Under the pieces are notes generated by a model. The model was not told the DNA's origin, did no database searches, and saw only the letters and a program-made list of their open reading frames with translations. Below, in pieces: positions 1 to 8,009 of a DNA stretch of 64,000 nt; position 1 is the stretch's first letter, and the number at the start of each line of letters is the position of its first letter. The DNA comes from Hyphomicrobiales bacterium (GTDB taxonomy: Bacteria; Pseudomonadota; Alphaproteobacteria; Rhizobiales; Rhizobiaceae). Both the position numbers and the translations under genes were made by a program. The stretch covers positions 62,001 through 126,000 of the forward strand of contig UCKS01000013.1 of NCBI GenBank assembly GCA_900473045.1, read 5' to 3'.

Positions 1-782
1 CGCTGGTCGTGCGCACCTCCTTCACCACCTGGCAGACCTCGACGCCGATCGCCAAGGTCGCGCATGACGCCGGCGTTGCCAAGGTCATCTCCATTGTCAG
101 CGACTACGGCCCTGGCATCGACGCCGAAAACGCCTTCAAGGCCGGCTTCGAGAAGGAGGGCGGGGCAGTCGTCGAGGCGATCCGCATGCCGCTCTCGACC
201 AACGACTTCAGCCCGATCATGCAGCGCATCAAGGATTCCGGCGCGCAGGGCGTTTTTGCCTTTCTGCCATCCGGTCCAACGACACTCGGTTTCGTCAAGG
301 CCTACAATGAAAACGGCCTGAAGGCTGCCGGTATCAAGTTTTTCGCGCCCGGCGACCTGACGCAGGAATCCGATCTGCCGGCCCTTGGCGATGCGGCCCT
401 CGGCATCCAGACGACGTTCCACTATGCGGTTTCTCACGATTCCCCGGAAAACAAGGCGTTCGTCGAAGCCGCCTCGAAGGCGATCGGCAATCCCGCCGAA
501 CTGTCCTTTCCCTCTGTTGGTGCCTTCGACGGCATGAACGTCATCTATAAGATGATCGAGGCGACGGGCGGAGAGCAGGATGCGCAGAAAGCGGTCGATG
601 CGGTAAAGGGCCTTTCCTGGATCAGCCCGCGCGGCCCGGTTTCGATCGATCCGGAATCGCGCCACATCACGCAAAACATCTACCTGCGCGAAGTGACGAA
701 GGCGGATGACGGTTCCTATTATAACAAGGAAATCCAGACGTTCGAAAAGCAGGGCGATCCCGGGCTCGCGGCCATCAAGTAG
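1..782 (+). CDS. Branched-chain amino acid-type ABC transporter substrate-binding protein (3' part)
   Basis: Periplasmic ligand-binding protein of the Liv/HAAT class, which delivers a small amino acid-like solute to the permease encoded just downstream. The frame is open at the left edge, so the start codon and signal peptide lie outside the window; about 259 residues remain. Visible hallmarks are the inter-lobe segment SDYGPGIDAENAF and the late AFDGMNVIYKMIEATGG segment of the type I periplasmic-binding fold. The livH-like gene follows after about 130 bp, and the gene order binding protein, two permeases, two ATPases is the classic Liv arrangement. Family membership is clear. The ligand is not: Liv-type binding proteins also carry amides, urea and aromatic compounds. 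Confidence 0.9.
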   Translation, partial: LVVRTSFTTWQTSTPIAKVAHDAGVAKVISIVSDYGPGIDAENAFKAGFEKEGGAVVEAIRMPLSTNDFSPIMQRIKDSGAQGVFAFLPSGPTTLGFVKAYNENGLKAAGIKFFAPGDLTQESDLPALGDAALGIQTTFHYAVSHDSPENKAFVEAASKAIGNPAELSFPSVGAFDGMNVIYKMIEATGGEQDAQKAVDAVKGLSWISPRGPVSIDPESRHITQNIYLREVTKADDGSYYNKEIQTFEKQGDPGLAAIK

Positions 783-860
783 ACAGCCAACGGCACATCG
801 TACCGGCGCGTAGCGAGACAGATCGCACCTGCCAGTACCTTGCAGCATTTTCTTGCGATA

Positions 861-891
861 GCGGGGGAGGGGAGGCACTCTCGTCTCCCGC
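861..891 (+). other. Imperfect hairpin in the binding protein-permease gap
   Basis: GCGGGGGAG (861-869) can pair with CTCCCGC (885-891), with two bulged G residues. It lies between the binding-protein gene and livH. Hairpins in this position often stabilise the upstream mRNA, so that the binding protein is made in excess. The pairing is imperfect and the role is inference. Confidence 0.25.
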
Positions 892-915
892 AGACAACCG
901 AATGGACATTGCGCG

Positions 916-1779
916 ATGCAGACAGTCTTCAGCATAGCCATCGACGCTTTTGCCTATGGCATGGTTCTCTTCGTCATCTCAATCGGCCTTTCGGTCACGA
1001 TGGGCCTGATGCGCGTCGTCAATTTGGCCCATGGCGCCTTTGCCATGATCGGCGGCTATATCGCCTCCTATGCGGCCCAGCACCTCGGTCTGGGTTATGC
1101 AGTGGCCGTTCTCCTCGCCGTTGTCGGCACGGTGATCATCGCCATCCCGATCGAACGGCTGCTCTATCGGCGCATTTACGGCGCCCCGGAACTGACGCAG
1201 GTCTTGATGACCATCGGCATCACCTTCTGCATCATCGGCATTGCCAACTATGTCTTTGGCCCGACGCTGAAGACGATACCCTTACCCCCGGCGCTTCAGG
1301 GCTCGGCCGACCTCGGTTTCCGCTCGATTGCCGTGCACCGCCTGTTTGCCATCGTCTGTGGCCTGGCCGTCGCCGGCGGACTTTGGTACGCGATCGAAAA
1401 AACGGCGTTCGGCGTCAAGTTGCGCGCCTCCGTCGATAATGCCTCCATGGCCGCCGCCCTCGGCGTGCGCACGGAAATCATCTACGCGATCAGTTTTGCT
1501 GTTGCGGTCGGTCTTGCCGCTTTCGGCGGTGTGCTGGGCGCCGAGCTTCTACCGGTCGAGCCTTATTATGCCCTGCGTTACATGGTGACCTTTCTGGTCG
1601 TTGTTTCCGTCGGCGGCGCCGGCTCCATTCCCGGCGCGCTTCTGGCTTGCCTCGTGCTCGGCGGCATCGATACGACTGGCCGCTATCTCATGCCGGAGTT
1701 CGGCGAATTCTTCTTCTACCTCGCGGTCATCGCCATCATCTGCGTTTTCCCGCGTGGCCTTGCCGGGCGGGCACGCTAG
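916..1779 (+). CDS. livH: Branched-chain amino acid ABC transporter permease LivH
   Basis: Inner-membrane permease of 287 residues, the usual LivH length, with about eight hydrophobic segments. The N-terminal segment GLMRVVNLAHGAFAMIGGY carries the conserved NLAHG and the glycine-rich helix of LivH, and VSVGGAGSIPGALLAC near the C terminus is the EAA-like cytoplasmic loop that contacts the ATPases. It pairs with the LivM homologue immediately downstream; the two genes are separated by a single base. No strong Shine-Dalgarno precedes the chosen ATG, but an upstream start would add unrelated sequence. The family call is firm. The transported solute is inferred only from family. Confidence 0.92.
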   Translation: MQTVFSIAIDAFAYGMVLFVISIGLSVTMGLMRVVNLAHGAFAMIGGYIASYAAQHLGLGYAVAVLLAVVGTVIIAIPIERLLYRRIYGAPELTQVLMTIGITFCIIGIANYVFGPTLKTIPLPPALQGSADLGFRSIAVHRLFAIVCGLAVAGGLWYAIEKTAFGVKLRASVDNASMAAALGVRTEIIYAISFAVAVGLAAFGGVLGAELLPVEPYYALRYMVTFLVVVSVGGAGSIPGALLACLVLGGIDTTGRYLMPEFGEFFFYLAVIAIICVFPRGLAGRAR

Positions 1780-1780
1780 G

Positions 1781-2788
1781 ATGACGCTCATCATGAACAA
1801 TGAAACAGTCATAGCAAAGACCCGGCAAAGCCGCACTATCGGCCGCGATCTGACCGGCATCGGTGCCATCCTTGCTGTCGCGGTGGTCGGCTACTTCCTG
1901 TTTCCGGACAATCTCGCACTTTTGACACGGATCATCGCTATTGCACTTCTGGTCCTGTCGCTTGATCTCGTGACCGGCTATTGCGGCGTGGCGACCCTAG
2001 GTCACGCCGCCCTGTTCGGCTCCGGCGCCTATGCCGCCGGCATTGCAGCCGCGCATTACGGCATCACCAGCCCCTTGCTGATGACGCTTGCCGGTATTCT
2101 TGGTGGAGCGATTGCTGGCCTCATATGTGGCGTGATCATCCTGCGCGCACATGGATTGCCGCAACTCGTCCTGTCGATTTCGCTGATCTATCTCTTCCAT
2201 GAATTCGCCAACAAGGCTTCATCCTGGACAGGGGGCAGTGACGGCTTGTCAGGAATTTCACCCGACCCGCTTTTCGGCACTTATGAGTTCGACCTCTGGG
2301 GGCAGACGGCCTATATCTTCGGCGTTTTTCTGCTGCTTTCCGTCTTTGTGCTGTTGCGCGTCCTCGTGCGCTCGCCTTTTGGCATGCTCTGCCGTGGCAT
2401 CAAGGAAGATCCATTGCGCATCATGGCCATGGGCGCTTCCCCGAAAATCACGCTGATCAAGATGTATGTCATTTCCGGCGCTGTCGCCGGCGTCGGCGGA
2501 GCGCTGAACGCAATCTCGACGCAGGTTGTCGGTCTCGACAGCTTGTCTTTCACGCAATCGGCCGAAGCGCTGGTCATGCTGGTTCTCGGCGGCACCGGCT
2601 CGTTGTTTGGCGCGCTGATGGGCACGCTCGTCTTCATGCTGTTTGAGGACTATGTCTCGGCCGCCAATCCCTTTCACTGGCTGACCATGGTTGGTGTCCT
2701 GCTGATCGCGGTCGTTCTTTTTGCGCCGAAAGGACTTTACGGCACTGCCGCCGGGTTCATCGCCCGCCGCCTGGAGAAACGCACATGA
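1781..2788 (+). CDS. livM: Branched-chain amino acid ABC transporter permease LivM
   Basis: Second permease of the Liv complex, 335 residues from the ATG at 1781, one base after the livH stop. An open frame continues upstream inside livH, but the upstream residues are a shadow of livH and show no LivM similarity. Conserved features are LDLVTGYCGVATLGHAAL near residue 55, the GLICGVIILRAHGLPQLVLS region, and the cytoplasmic loop SAEALVMLVLGGTGSLFGAL near the C terminus. It overlaps livG by four bases (ATGA), so translation of the two is probably coupled. Confidence 0.92.
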   Translation: MTLIMNNETVIAKTRQSRTIGRDLTGIGAILAVAVVGYFLFPDNLALLTRIIAIALLVLSLDLVTGYCGVATLGHAALFGSGAYAAGIAAAHYGITSPLLMTLAGILGGAIAGLICGVIILRAHGLPQLVLSISLIYLFHEFANKASSWTGGSDGLSGISPDPLFGTYEFDLWGQTAYIFGVFLLLSVFVLLRVLVRSPFGMLCRGIKEDPLRIMAMGASPKITLIKMYVISGAVAGVGGALNAISTQVVGLDSLSFTQSAEALVMLVLGGTGSLFGALMGTLVFMLFEDYVSAANPFHWLTMVGVLLIAVVLFAPKGLYGTAAGFIARRLEKRT

Positions 2789-3549
2789 GCGCGGTCTTCG
2801 ACGTCCTCAATCTGAAAAAATCCTTCAGCGGTCTCACGGTCACCAACGACGTCTCCCTGTCGATGGCGCCCGGCGACCGGGTGGCGCTGATCGGCCCGAA
2901 CGGCGCGGGGAAAACCACCTTCGTCAACCTCGTCACCGGCAATCTTCGCCCGGATTCCGGCGAAGTTTGTCTCAACGGCGAAACCGTCACGAAAATCGAT
3001 GCCATCGGCCGCGTCCGGCGCGGGCTGGTCCGCTCGTTTCAGGTGACGCGGCTGTTTCAGGATATGACACCCGCCGAACATGTTGCTCTCGCCATCCTAC
3101 AGCGGGGCGGTCGCGCCGGAAAGATGTTCGGCAATTTCCTGTCCATGCCCAATGTCATGGACGAGGTGAGCGCGCTTCTGGCCAAGCTCGGTCTGGCCGA
3201 TCTGATGCACCGCAGGGTAAGCGAGATTGCCTATGGACAGCAGCGTCTGCTCGAAATTGCCATGGCGCTGGCCCTCAAGCCGAAGGTCCTGTTGCTCGAC
3301 GAACCGGCCGCCGGCGTGCCGCAAAGCGATACGGGGCGCATCGAGCAGGCCCTTGCCGACCTGCCTGCCGACCTTGCCGTGCTGATGATCGAGCATGACA
3401 TGGATCTGGTCTTCCGCTTTGCTAAGCGGGTCATCGTTCTGGCCGCTGGCACTATTATCTTCGACGGCTCACCCGCCGACGTCACCAAGGACGCCGCCGT
3501 GCGCGAAGCCTATCTCGGGAGCTATGCCAATGCCAACCACGCCGCTTGA
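2785..3549 (+). CDS. livG: Branched-chain amino acid ABC transporter ATPase LivG
   Basis: Cytoplasmic ATPase of 254 residues that powers the LivHM permease. Walker A is GPNGAGKTT at residues 37-45 and Walker B is LLLDEP with D172-E173. The signature is the LivG-type AYGQQRLLEIA rather than LSGGQ, and the switch histidine is in MIEHDMDLVF. The C-terminal REAYLG is the typical LivG tail that interacts with the permease loops. The start overlaps the livM stop in ATGA, and the 3' end overlaps livF. Confidence 0.94.
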   Translation: MSAVFDVLNLKKSFSGLTVTNDVSLSMAPGDRVALIGPNGAGKTTFVNLVTGNLRPDSGEVCLNGETVTKIDAIGRVRRGLVRSFQVTRLFQDMTPAEHVALAILQRGGRAGKMFGNFLSMPNVMDEVSALLAKLGLADLMHRRVSEIAYGQQRLLEIAMALALKPKVLLLDEPAAGVPQSDTGRIEQALADLPADLAVLMIEHDMDLVFRFAKRVIVLAAGTIIFDGSPADVTKDAAVREAYLGSYANANHAA

Positions 3550-4246
3550 GGTCGAAAACCTGTCGGCCGGCTATGGTCCGACACGGGTTCTCGAAAACGT
3601 CTCCTTCTCGGTTCCCGCCGGACAGCGCCTGGCGGTGCTGGGACGCAACGGCATGGGCAAGACGACGCTGCTTGCCACACTGGCCGGGCAGACGAAACGC
3701 TATGGCGGGGCGATCCGCATCGGCGCAACCGACGTCACCGGCATTTCCAGTGCTCTGCGCGCCCGCACCGGGCTTGGATACGTGCCGCAGACACGGTGCA
3801 TCTTTCCGACATTGACGGTCGAGGAAAACCTGTTCGTTGGTCTCAAGGACCGGCCGAAAAGCGATCTTCAGGATGCCTACGCGATGTTTCCCCGCCTTTT
3901 CGAGCGCAAGGGAAATCTTGGCTCACAGCTATCCGGTGGTGAGCAGCAGATGCTGTCGACGGCACGAACCATTCTTGGCCGCCCCACGGTGCTGTTGCTC
4001 GATGAACCGCTCGAGGGGCTGGCGCCGGTCATCTGCGAAGAACTGATGAAGGCGTTTTCCGAACTGGCCAGCACCGGCAACATGACCATCGTGCTTGTCG
4101 AGCAACGCATCCAGAGCGCGCTTGATTTCGCCGATCAGGTGATCGTTCTTGAACGGGGTAGGGTGGCCTGGAGCGGTACGCCACAGGCACTGGCCGCCGA
4201 TCATGATGCGGTGCACCGGCTGCTTGGTGTCGGCGGACTGCATTGA
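3530..4246 (+). CDS. livF: Branched-chain amino acid ABC transporter ATPase LivF
   Basis: Second Liv ATPase, 238 residues. Walker A is GRNGMGKTT at 38-46, the signature is LSGGEQQ at 134-140, and Walker B ends in D158-E159. Two in-frame ATG codons, 3524 and 3530, lie inside the end of livG. I chose 3530 because GGGAG at 3517-3521 then sits eight bases upstream; the choice changes only two residues. This is the last gene of the transporter operon, and the next gene is about 140 bp away. The neighbouring flavin enzymes raise the possibility of a non-amino-acid ligand, but nothing in the ATPase speaks to that. Confidence 0.93.
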   Translation: MPTTPLEVENLSAGYGPTRVLENVSFSVPAGQRLAVLGRNGMGKTTLLATLAGQTKRYGGAIRIGATDVTGISSALRARTGLGYVPQTRCIFPTLTVEENLFVGLKDRPKSDLQDAYAMFPRLFERKGNLGSQLSGGEQQMLSTARTILGRPTVLLLDEPLEGLAPVICEELMKAFSELASTGNMTIVLVEQRIQSALDFADQVIVLERGRVAWSGTPQALAADHDAVHRLLGVGGLH

Positions 4247-4388
4247 TGCAAGAGTCGCGGAGAAGCGCGGCTTAAAAATATCGACAAATTATCCTCAGGA
4301 CGAGGGAACAATTCGCCTTCTCGTGCATTTTTGCGTCAGGTCGATTTCTGTCGGCACCAACCACCGTTCACACGATGAGGATGTGCAG

Positions 4389-4781
4389 ATGAACAACCGT
4401 CTACCCGAACTGCATGAAGGCCATGCCCCGATCACGCTGCATCTGCTGTTTCGCGATGCACTGGAAGCCTATGACGACTGGGGGGACGAAACAGACGTTC
4501 CACTGGTTTTCCATCTTGGCATGCCAGTGCCGATCGGGCTGGTGTTCGAACATATGCGCAACTGCACCGATATCCTGCCGAATAACATGGTCAGCGCCAT
4601 TACCGAGCGGCTGACCAAGCCCTGGAACAGCACCAGCTCGCTGGACAATATGACGTTTTCCACGGCAGCCAGGGTGATGTGCGTCGTCATCCGCAAGAGA
4701 CAGCTGCAACGCAGCGGCACCGACATCGGCGTTTTCCTGCGCCGGTTTGAAAAGCTGCGTTCGAGCCGCGCCGATCCTTGA
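4389..4781 (+). CDS. Hypothetical protein, 130 aa
   Basis: I do not recognise this family. The ATG at 4389 opens a 130-residue soluble, mildly acidic protein with no signal peptide or membrane segment; the C-terminal third is basic (RKRQLQRSG, RRFEKLRSSRADP). The open frame continues upstream through the end of livF, but that part is a shadow. The GAGGA preceding 4389 at about ten bases is a passable ribosome site. It lies on the same strand between the Liv operon and the FAD protein, with more than 130 bp on both sides, so it is probably its own transcription unit. Codon use matches its neighbours. Confidence 0.6.
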   Translation: MNNRLPELHEGHAPITLHLLFRDALEAYDDWGDETDVPLVFHLGMPVPIGLVFEHMRNCTDILPNNMVSAITERLTKPWNSTSSLDNMTFSTAARVMCVVIRKRQLQRSGTDIGVFLRRFEKLRSSRADP

Positions 4782-5018
4782 AGTGTCGCGGCTTGCAAAG
4801 CTGCTTCCGGTTCTGCTGAAGTGACATCTCAAGCACTTGACGGTTAAGTAACGGAAACATATCGCGTTTTAACAGGCTGTGAAAACGGCTTGATAGAATG
4901 AGTTCTCCGTGTTTAAAATAACAAATTACATAGAGTATGCCGCATATTGCTGAACTGGCGTTTGAGTAGGGGTGCCGAAGTTCAACTATCCAGCCGCATG
5001 ATGCGGGGAGGAAATGAT

Positions 5019-6416
5019 ATGACGGTTCATGGTCTTTCGTCGTCTTTCAGTTCGCAAGGCGATCAGCCGTTGAAGATCGCCATCGTCGGCCGCGGTTTTT
5101 CCGGCCTGATGATGGCCATCGCGCTGTTGAAGTCGGTCAACCAGCCATTCAGACTGCGCATGTTCGATCCACGCCCGATCATCAGTGGTGGCCAGGCCTT
5201 GGCCACTGCGCGTTCCACTGAAATCCTCAACAGCCGCGCCCGCGACCTCTCCGTTTCGACTGGCGAGCCGAAGGACTTTACCCGCTGGCTGCAGGCGAAC
5301 GCGCCATTTCGCGAAGCGGTATCGGCTGCAATCCCTGGCTTTGGCCAGATCTTCGTGCCCAAATCGACGTTCAGCGACTATGTTTATCAGCGTTTTTCCG
5401 AAGCGCTGGCGCAGCGTACGGATGTGACCGTGCAGATGTCCAACGAGGGCATCACCCATATTCGCCGCAACGATAACGGTCAGTTCAAGCTTAGCCTCGC
5501 CGATGGCGGCGAGGGAATTTACGATACGGTTGTGCTGGCGACCGGCTACGGTTTGAAACCGTCGCTGGAGACGAGCGAGCAGGATATGGATGCCTTCTTG
5601 CTTGAACGCCCGGAGACGCGCCGGCACGTGATCGTCATGGGCAATGGACTGCGCGCCGTCGATCAGGTTCTGCAATTGCGCGATGGCGGCTTTACCGGCC
5701 ACATCACCATTCTGTCGCGCCGTGGTTTCCTGCCGCAGCCGCATACCCGGATGCCTGCCGACGCGGTCTTCCCGACACAGCCCATGCCGTCGCAACTGCG
5801 CAACATCGTTCGCTTCGTGCGCGATGCCTGCGCCGAGGCGGAAGAAAACGGCTGGAGCTGGCAAGCCGCGATGAACGGCCTGCGAAAACGCGCCCGCACC
5901 CTTTGGGCATCCCTGCCACCGAGCGAGAAACGACAGTTCAACCGTCATCTGCGCGCCATCTACGACAGCCATCGCAACCGGCTTCCGGCCGATGTGCACG
6001 CCAGACTGGAACGCGAATTCGCCAGCGGCCTGACTGAGTTGAAGCGCGGAACCACCCTCAAACGCACTTCGGATGGTCTTCTGGTCCGCTGGGCCGGCCA
6101 GTCGACTGAGAGCCATTTCTCCGCCGACGAGGTGATCGACTGCCGCTGCCTGTCGCCGGACCTCAAGGATCCGGTCGTCGTCGATCTCCTCGAGGCCGGC
6201 CTTGCAGCGACCGACGAGCTCGACCTGGGTCTCGCCGTCAATCCTGCGGGAGAACTGGTAACGCCGAAGGGCCGGCCGGCCGGTCTCTTCGCTGTTGGAC
6301 CGCTTGGTCTCGGTTCGCTGCCCGATATCGATCTCGTTCCGGAAATCGTCACGCAGACCTATGCGGCGGCAACCCTGATCGGCGCCCGGTCGTTGCCACA
6401 ATTGCAGGCGAGCTGA
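5019..6416 (+). CDS. FAD/NAD(P)-binding protein (lysine/ornithine N-monooxygenase-like fold)
   Basis: Predicted flavoprotein of 465 residues. The N-terminal dinucleotide-binding motif is IAIVGRGFSGL (GxGxSG type), followed by LNSRARDLSVS, which resembles the Pfam FAD-NAD(P)-binding group (NAD_binding_9). A second nucleotide-binding stretch, RRHVIVMGNGLRAVDQVL, lies mid-protein, and TVVLATGYGLKPS is the ATG motif of flavin monooxygenases. The start at 5019 is set by GGGGAGG at 5005-5011. The next gene is an SsuD-type FMN monooxygenase on the same strand, so a role in oxidising or reducing a sulfur or nitrogen compound is plausible. The substrate is unknown. Confidence 0.8.
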   Translation: MTVHGLSSSFSSQGDQPLKIAIVGRGFSGLMMAIALLKSVNQPFRLRMFDPRPIISGGQALATARSTEILNSRARDLSVSTGEPKDFTRWLQANAPFREAVSAAIPGFGQIFVPKSTFSDYVYQRFSEALAQRTDVTVQMSNEGITHIRRNDNGQFKLSLADGGEGIYDTVVLATGYGLKPSLETSEQDMDAFLLERPETRRHVIVMGNGLRAVDQVLQLRDGGFTGHITILSRRGFLPQPHTRMPADAVFPTQPMPSQLRNIVRFVRDACAEAEENGWSWQAAMNGLRKRARTLWASLPPSEKRQFNRHLRAIYDSHRNRLPADVHARLEREFASGLTELKRGTTLKRTSDGLLVRWAGQSTESHFSADEVIDCRCLSPDLKDPVVVDLLEAGLAATDELDLGLAVNPAGELVTPKGRPAGLFAVGPLGLGSLPDIDLVPEIVTQTYAAATLIGARSLPQLQAS

Positions 6417-6662
6417 TACCCGGCAATTGTTCTGCGAATAACCTTGGTTGCGCGCGGTATTTCCCCGCATGCACCTCGCCCTTTCTCGGCTTTAAGCGAC
6501 GGGCTCTCTCCTCAGGATGGGCGTAACGCCTCAAGAAGGCTGCAAACGCGAACGGATTTTCCATACACGAGAAAATTTATAGATATTATAATTTTGCGAT
6601 CACGGCCGATCCCGGAAAAACTAGGCGATGACCTATTTCGTATCCGCTGGAGACAATCACAT

Positions 6663-7832
6663 ATGAGCACCGTTCCGGAAAAGATCGACGTTCTCTGGTT
6701 TCTGCCGACCCACGGCGACAGCCGCTATCTCGGCACCTCGATCGGCGGCCGTAATGTCGATCTCAATTACCTGAAGCAAGTCGCCCAGGCTGCCGATACG
6801 CTCGGCTATTTCGGCGTGCTGATCCCGACAGGTCGCAGCTGCGAGGACAGCTGGATTGTTGCGTCTGCGCTCGCACCTTTGACCGAGAGGCTGCGCTATC
6901 TCGTCGCTGTCCGCCCGGGCCTGCTCAGCCCGACGCTGGCCGCGCGCATGACCGCGACGCTTGACCGGATCTCCAACGGCCGCCTGCTGATCAATGTCGT
7001 CACCGGTGGTGACCCGATTGAGAACAAGGGCGACGGCATCCACTATTCGCATGAGGAACGCTACGAGGTCACCGAAGAGTTCATCAATATCTACAAGGCC
7101 GTGTTGCGCGGTGAAGACGTCACCACCAAGACCAAGCATTTCGATATCGAGGACGCCAAACTCCTGTTCAAGCCGGTCCAGGAACCACATCCGCCACTCT
7201 ATTTCGGTGGCTCTTCCGGCGTCGGCCAGCAGGTCGCGGCCCGCACGATCGACAAATATCTGACCTGGGGCGAACCACCCGAGGATGTCGAAAAGAAGGT
7301 CGCGGAAGTGCGAGCGCTCGCAGAAGCCGAAGGCCGCGAGGTCACCTTCGGCATCCGGCTTCACGTCATCGTTCGCGAGACCGCCAAGGAAGCATGGACC
7401 GCTGCCGACGAGTTGATCAAATATGTCGATGAGGACACGATTGCAGCTGCTCAGAAGGTTTTCGACCGGATGGATTCCGTCGGCCAGAGCCGGATGAGCA
7501 AGCTGCATGGTGGCCGCAAGGACAAGCTGGAGATCAGCCCGAACCTGTGGGCCGGCGTTGGTCTCGTACGCGGCGGGGCAGGAACCGCTTTGGTTGGCGA
7601 TCCCGACCAGGTCAAGGCACGCATCGACGAATACCGCCAGATCGGCATCGATACCTTCATCTTCTCGGGCTATCCGCATCTGGAAGAGGCTTACCGGTTT
7701 GGTGAACTCGTGCTGCCAAACCTGCCGCTCAACCATCCAGTCAAGACCCACAAGGCCAGCGCCAATACCGGTCCGTTCGGCGAGACGATTGCCGGCGATC
7801 ACCGCCCGCCGCTGAAGGTGTCGCAGTCCTGA
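6663..7832 (+). CDS. ssuD: Alkanesulfonate monooxygenase (SsuD family)
   Basis: FMNH2-dependent luciferase-like monooxygenase that releases sulfite from alkanesulfonates, giving the aldehyde. At 389 residues it is close to E. coli SsuD (381). Family marks are [15 protein letters not shown] at the N terminus, [23 protein letters not shown], and [17 protein letters not shown] near the C terminus. It needs a flavin reductase (SsuE), which I do not see nearby; the upstream FAD protein is not of that family. About 245 bp upstream is A/T-rich just before the gene, fitting a promoter. No ssuABC transporter is adjacent, so the Liv-type transporter at the left edge could conceivably supply substrate (inference). 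Confidence 0.9.
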   Translation: MSTVPEKIDVLWFLPTHGDSRYLGTSIGGRNVDLNYLKQVAQAADTLGYFGVLIPTGRSCEDSWIVASALAPLTERLRYLVAVRPGLLSPTLAARMTATLDRISNGRLLINVVTGGDPIENKGDGIHYSHEERYEVTEEFINIYKAVLRGEDVTTKTKHFDIEDAKLLFKPVQEPHPPLYFGGSSGVGQQVAARTIDKYLTWGEPPEDVEKKVAEVRALAEAEGREVTFGIRLHVIVRETAKEAWTAADELIKYVDEDTIAAAQKVFDRMDSVGQSRMSKLHGGRKDKLEISPNLWAGVGLVRGGAGTALVGDPDQVKARIDEYRQIGIDTFIFSGYPHLEEAYRFGELVLPNLPLNHPVKTHKASANTGPFGETIAGDHRPPLKVSQS

Positions 7833-8009
7833 CCGGATAAAGCTTGGATCGGCGTTTTTATTCGTGACGCCGCGATTAAATCGTAACGTTCAACCGTTAA
7901 CCAGGGCAGTGGCTACATAATGGCCGCTGTCCAAGTCCGGTTGACAAGCTCAAGGCGAGCCTAAAGAGTAAACCGGTCAAAACGGCAGCGTTGGGGAGGA
8001 CTTTTGTCT

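Noticed and set aside
4986-6470. Open frame of 494 codons on the minus strand
   Set aside because: Lies opposite the FAD/NAD(P)-binding protein, which has clear motifs and a ribosome site; the antisense product is unlike any protein family.
7850-7872. CGGCGT/ACGCCG pairing after ssuD as a terminator
   Set aside because: A 6-bp stem with an 11-base loop and no following uridine tract is too weak to call.
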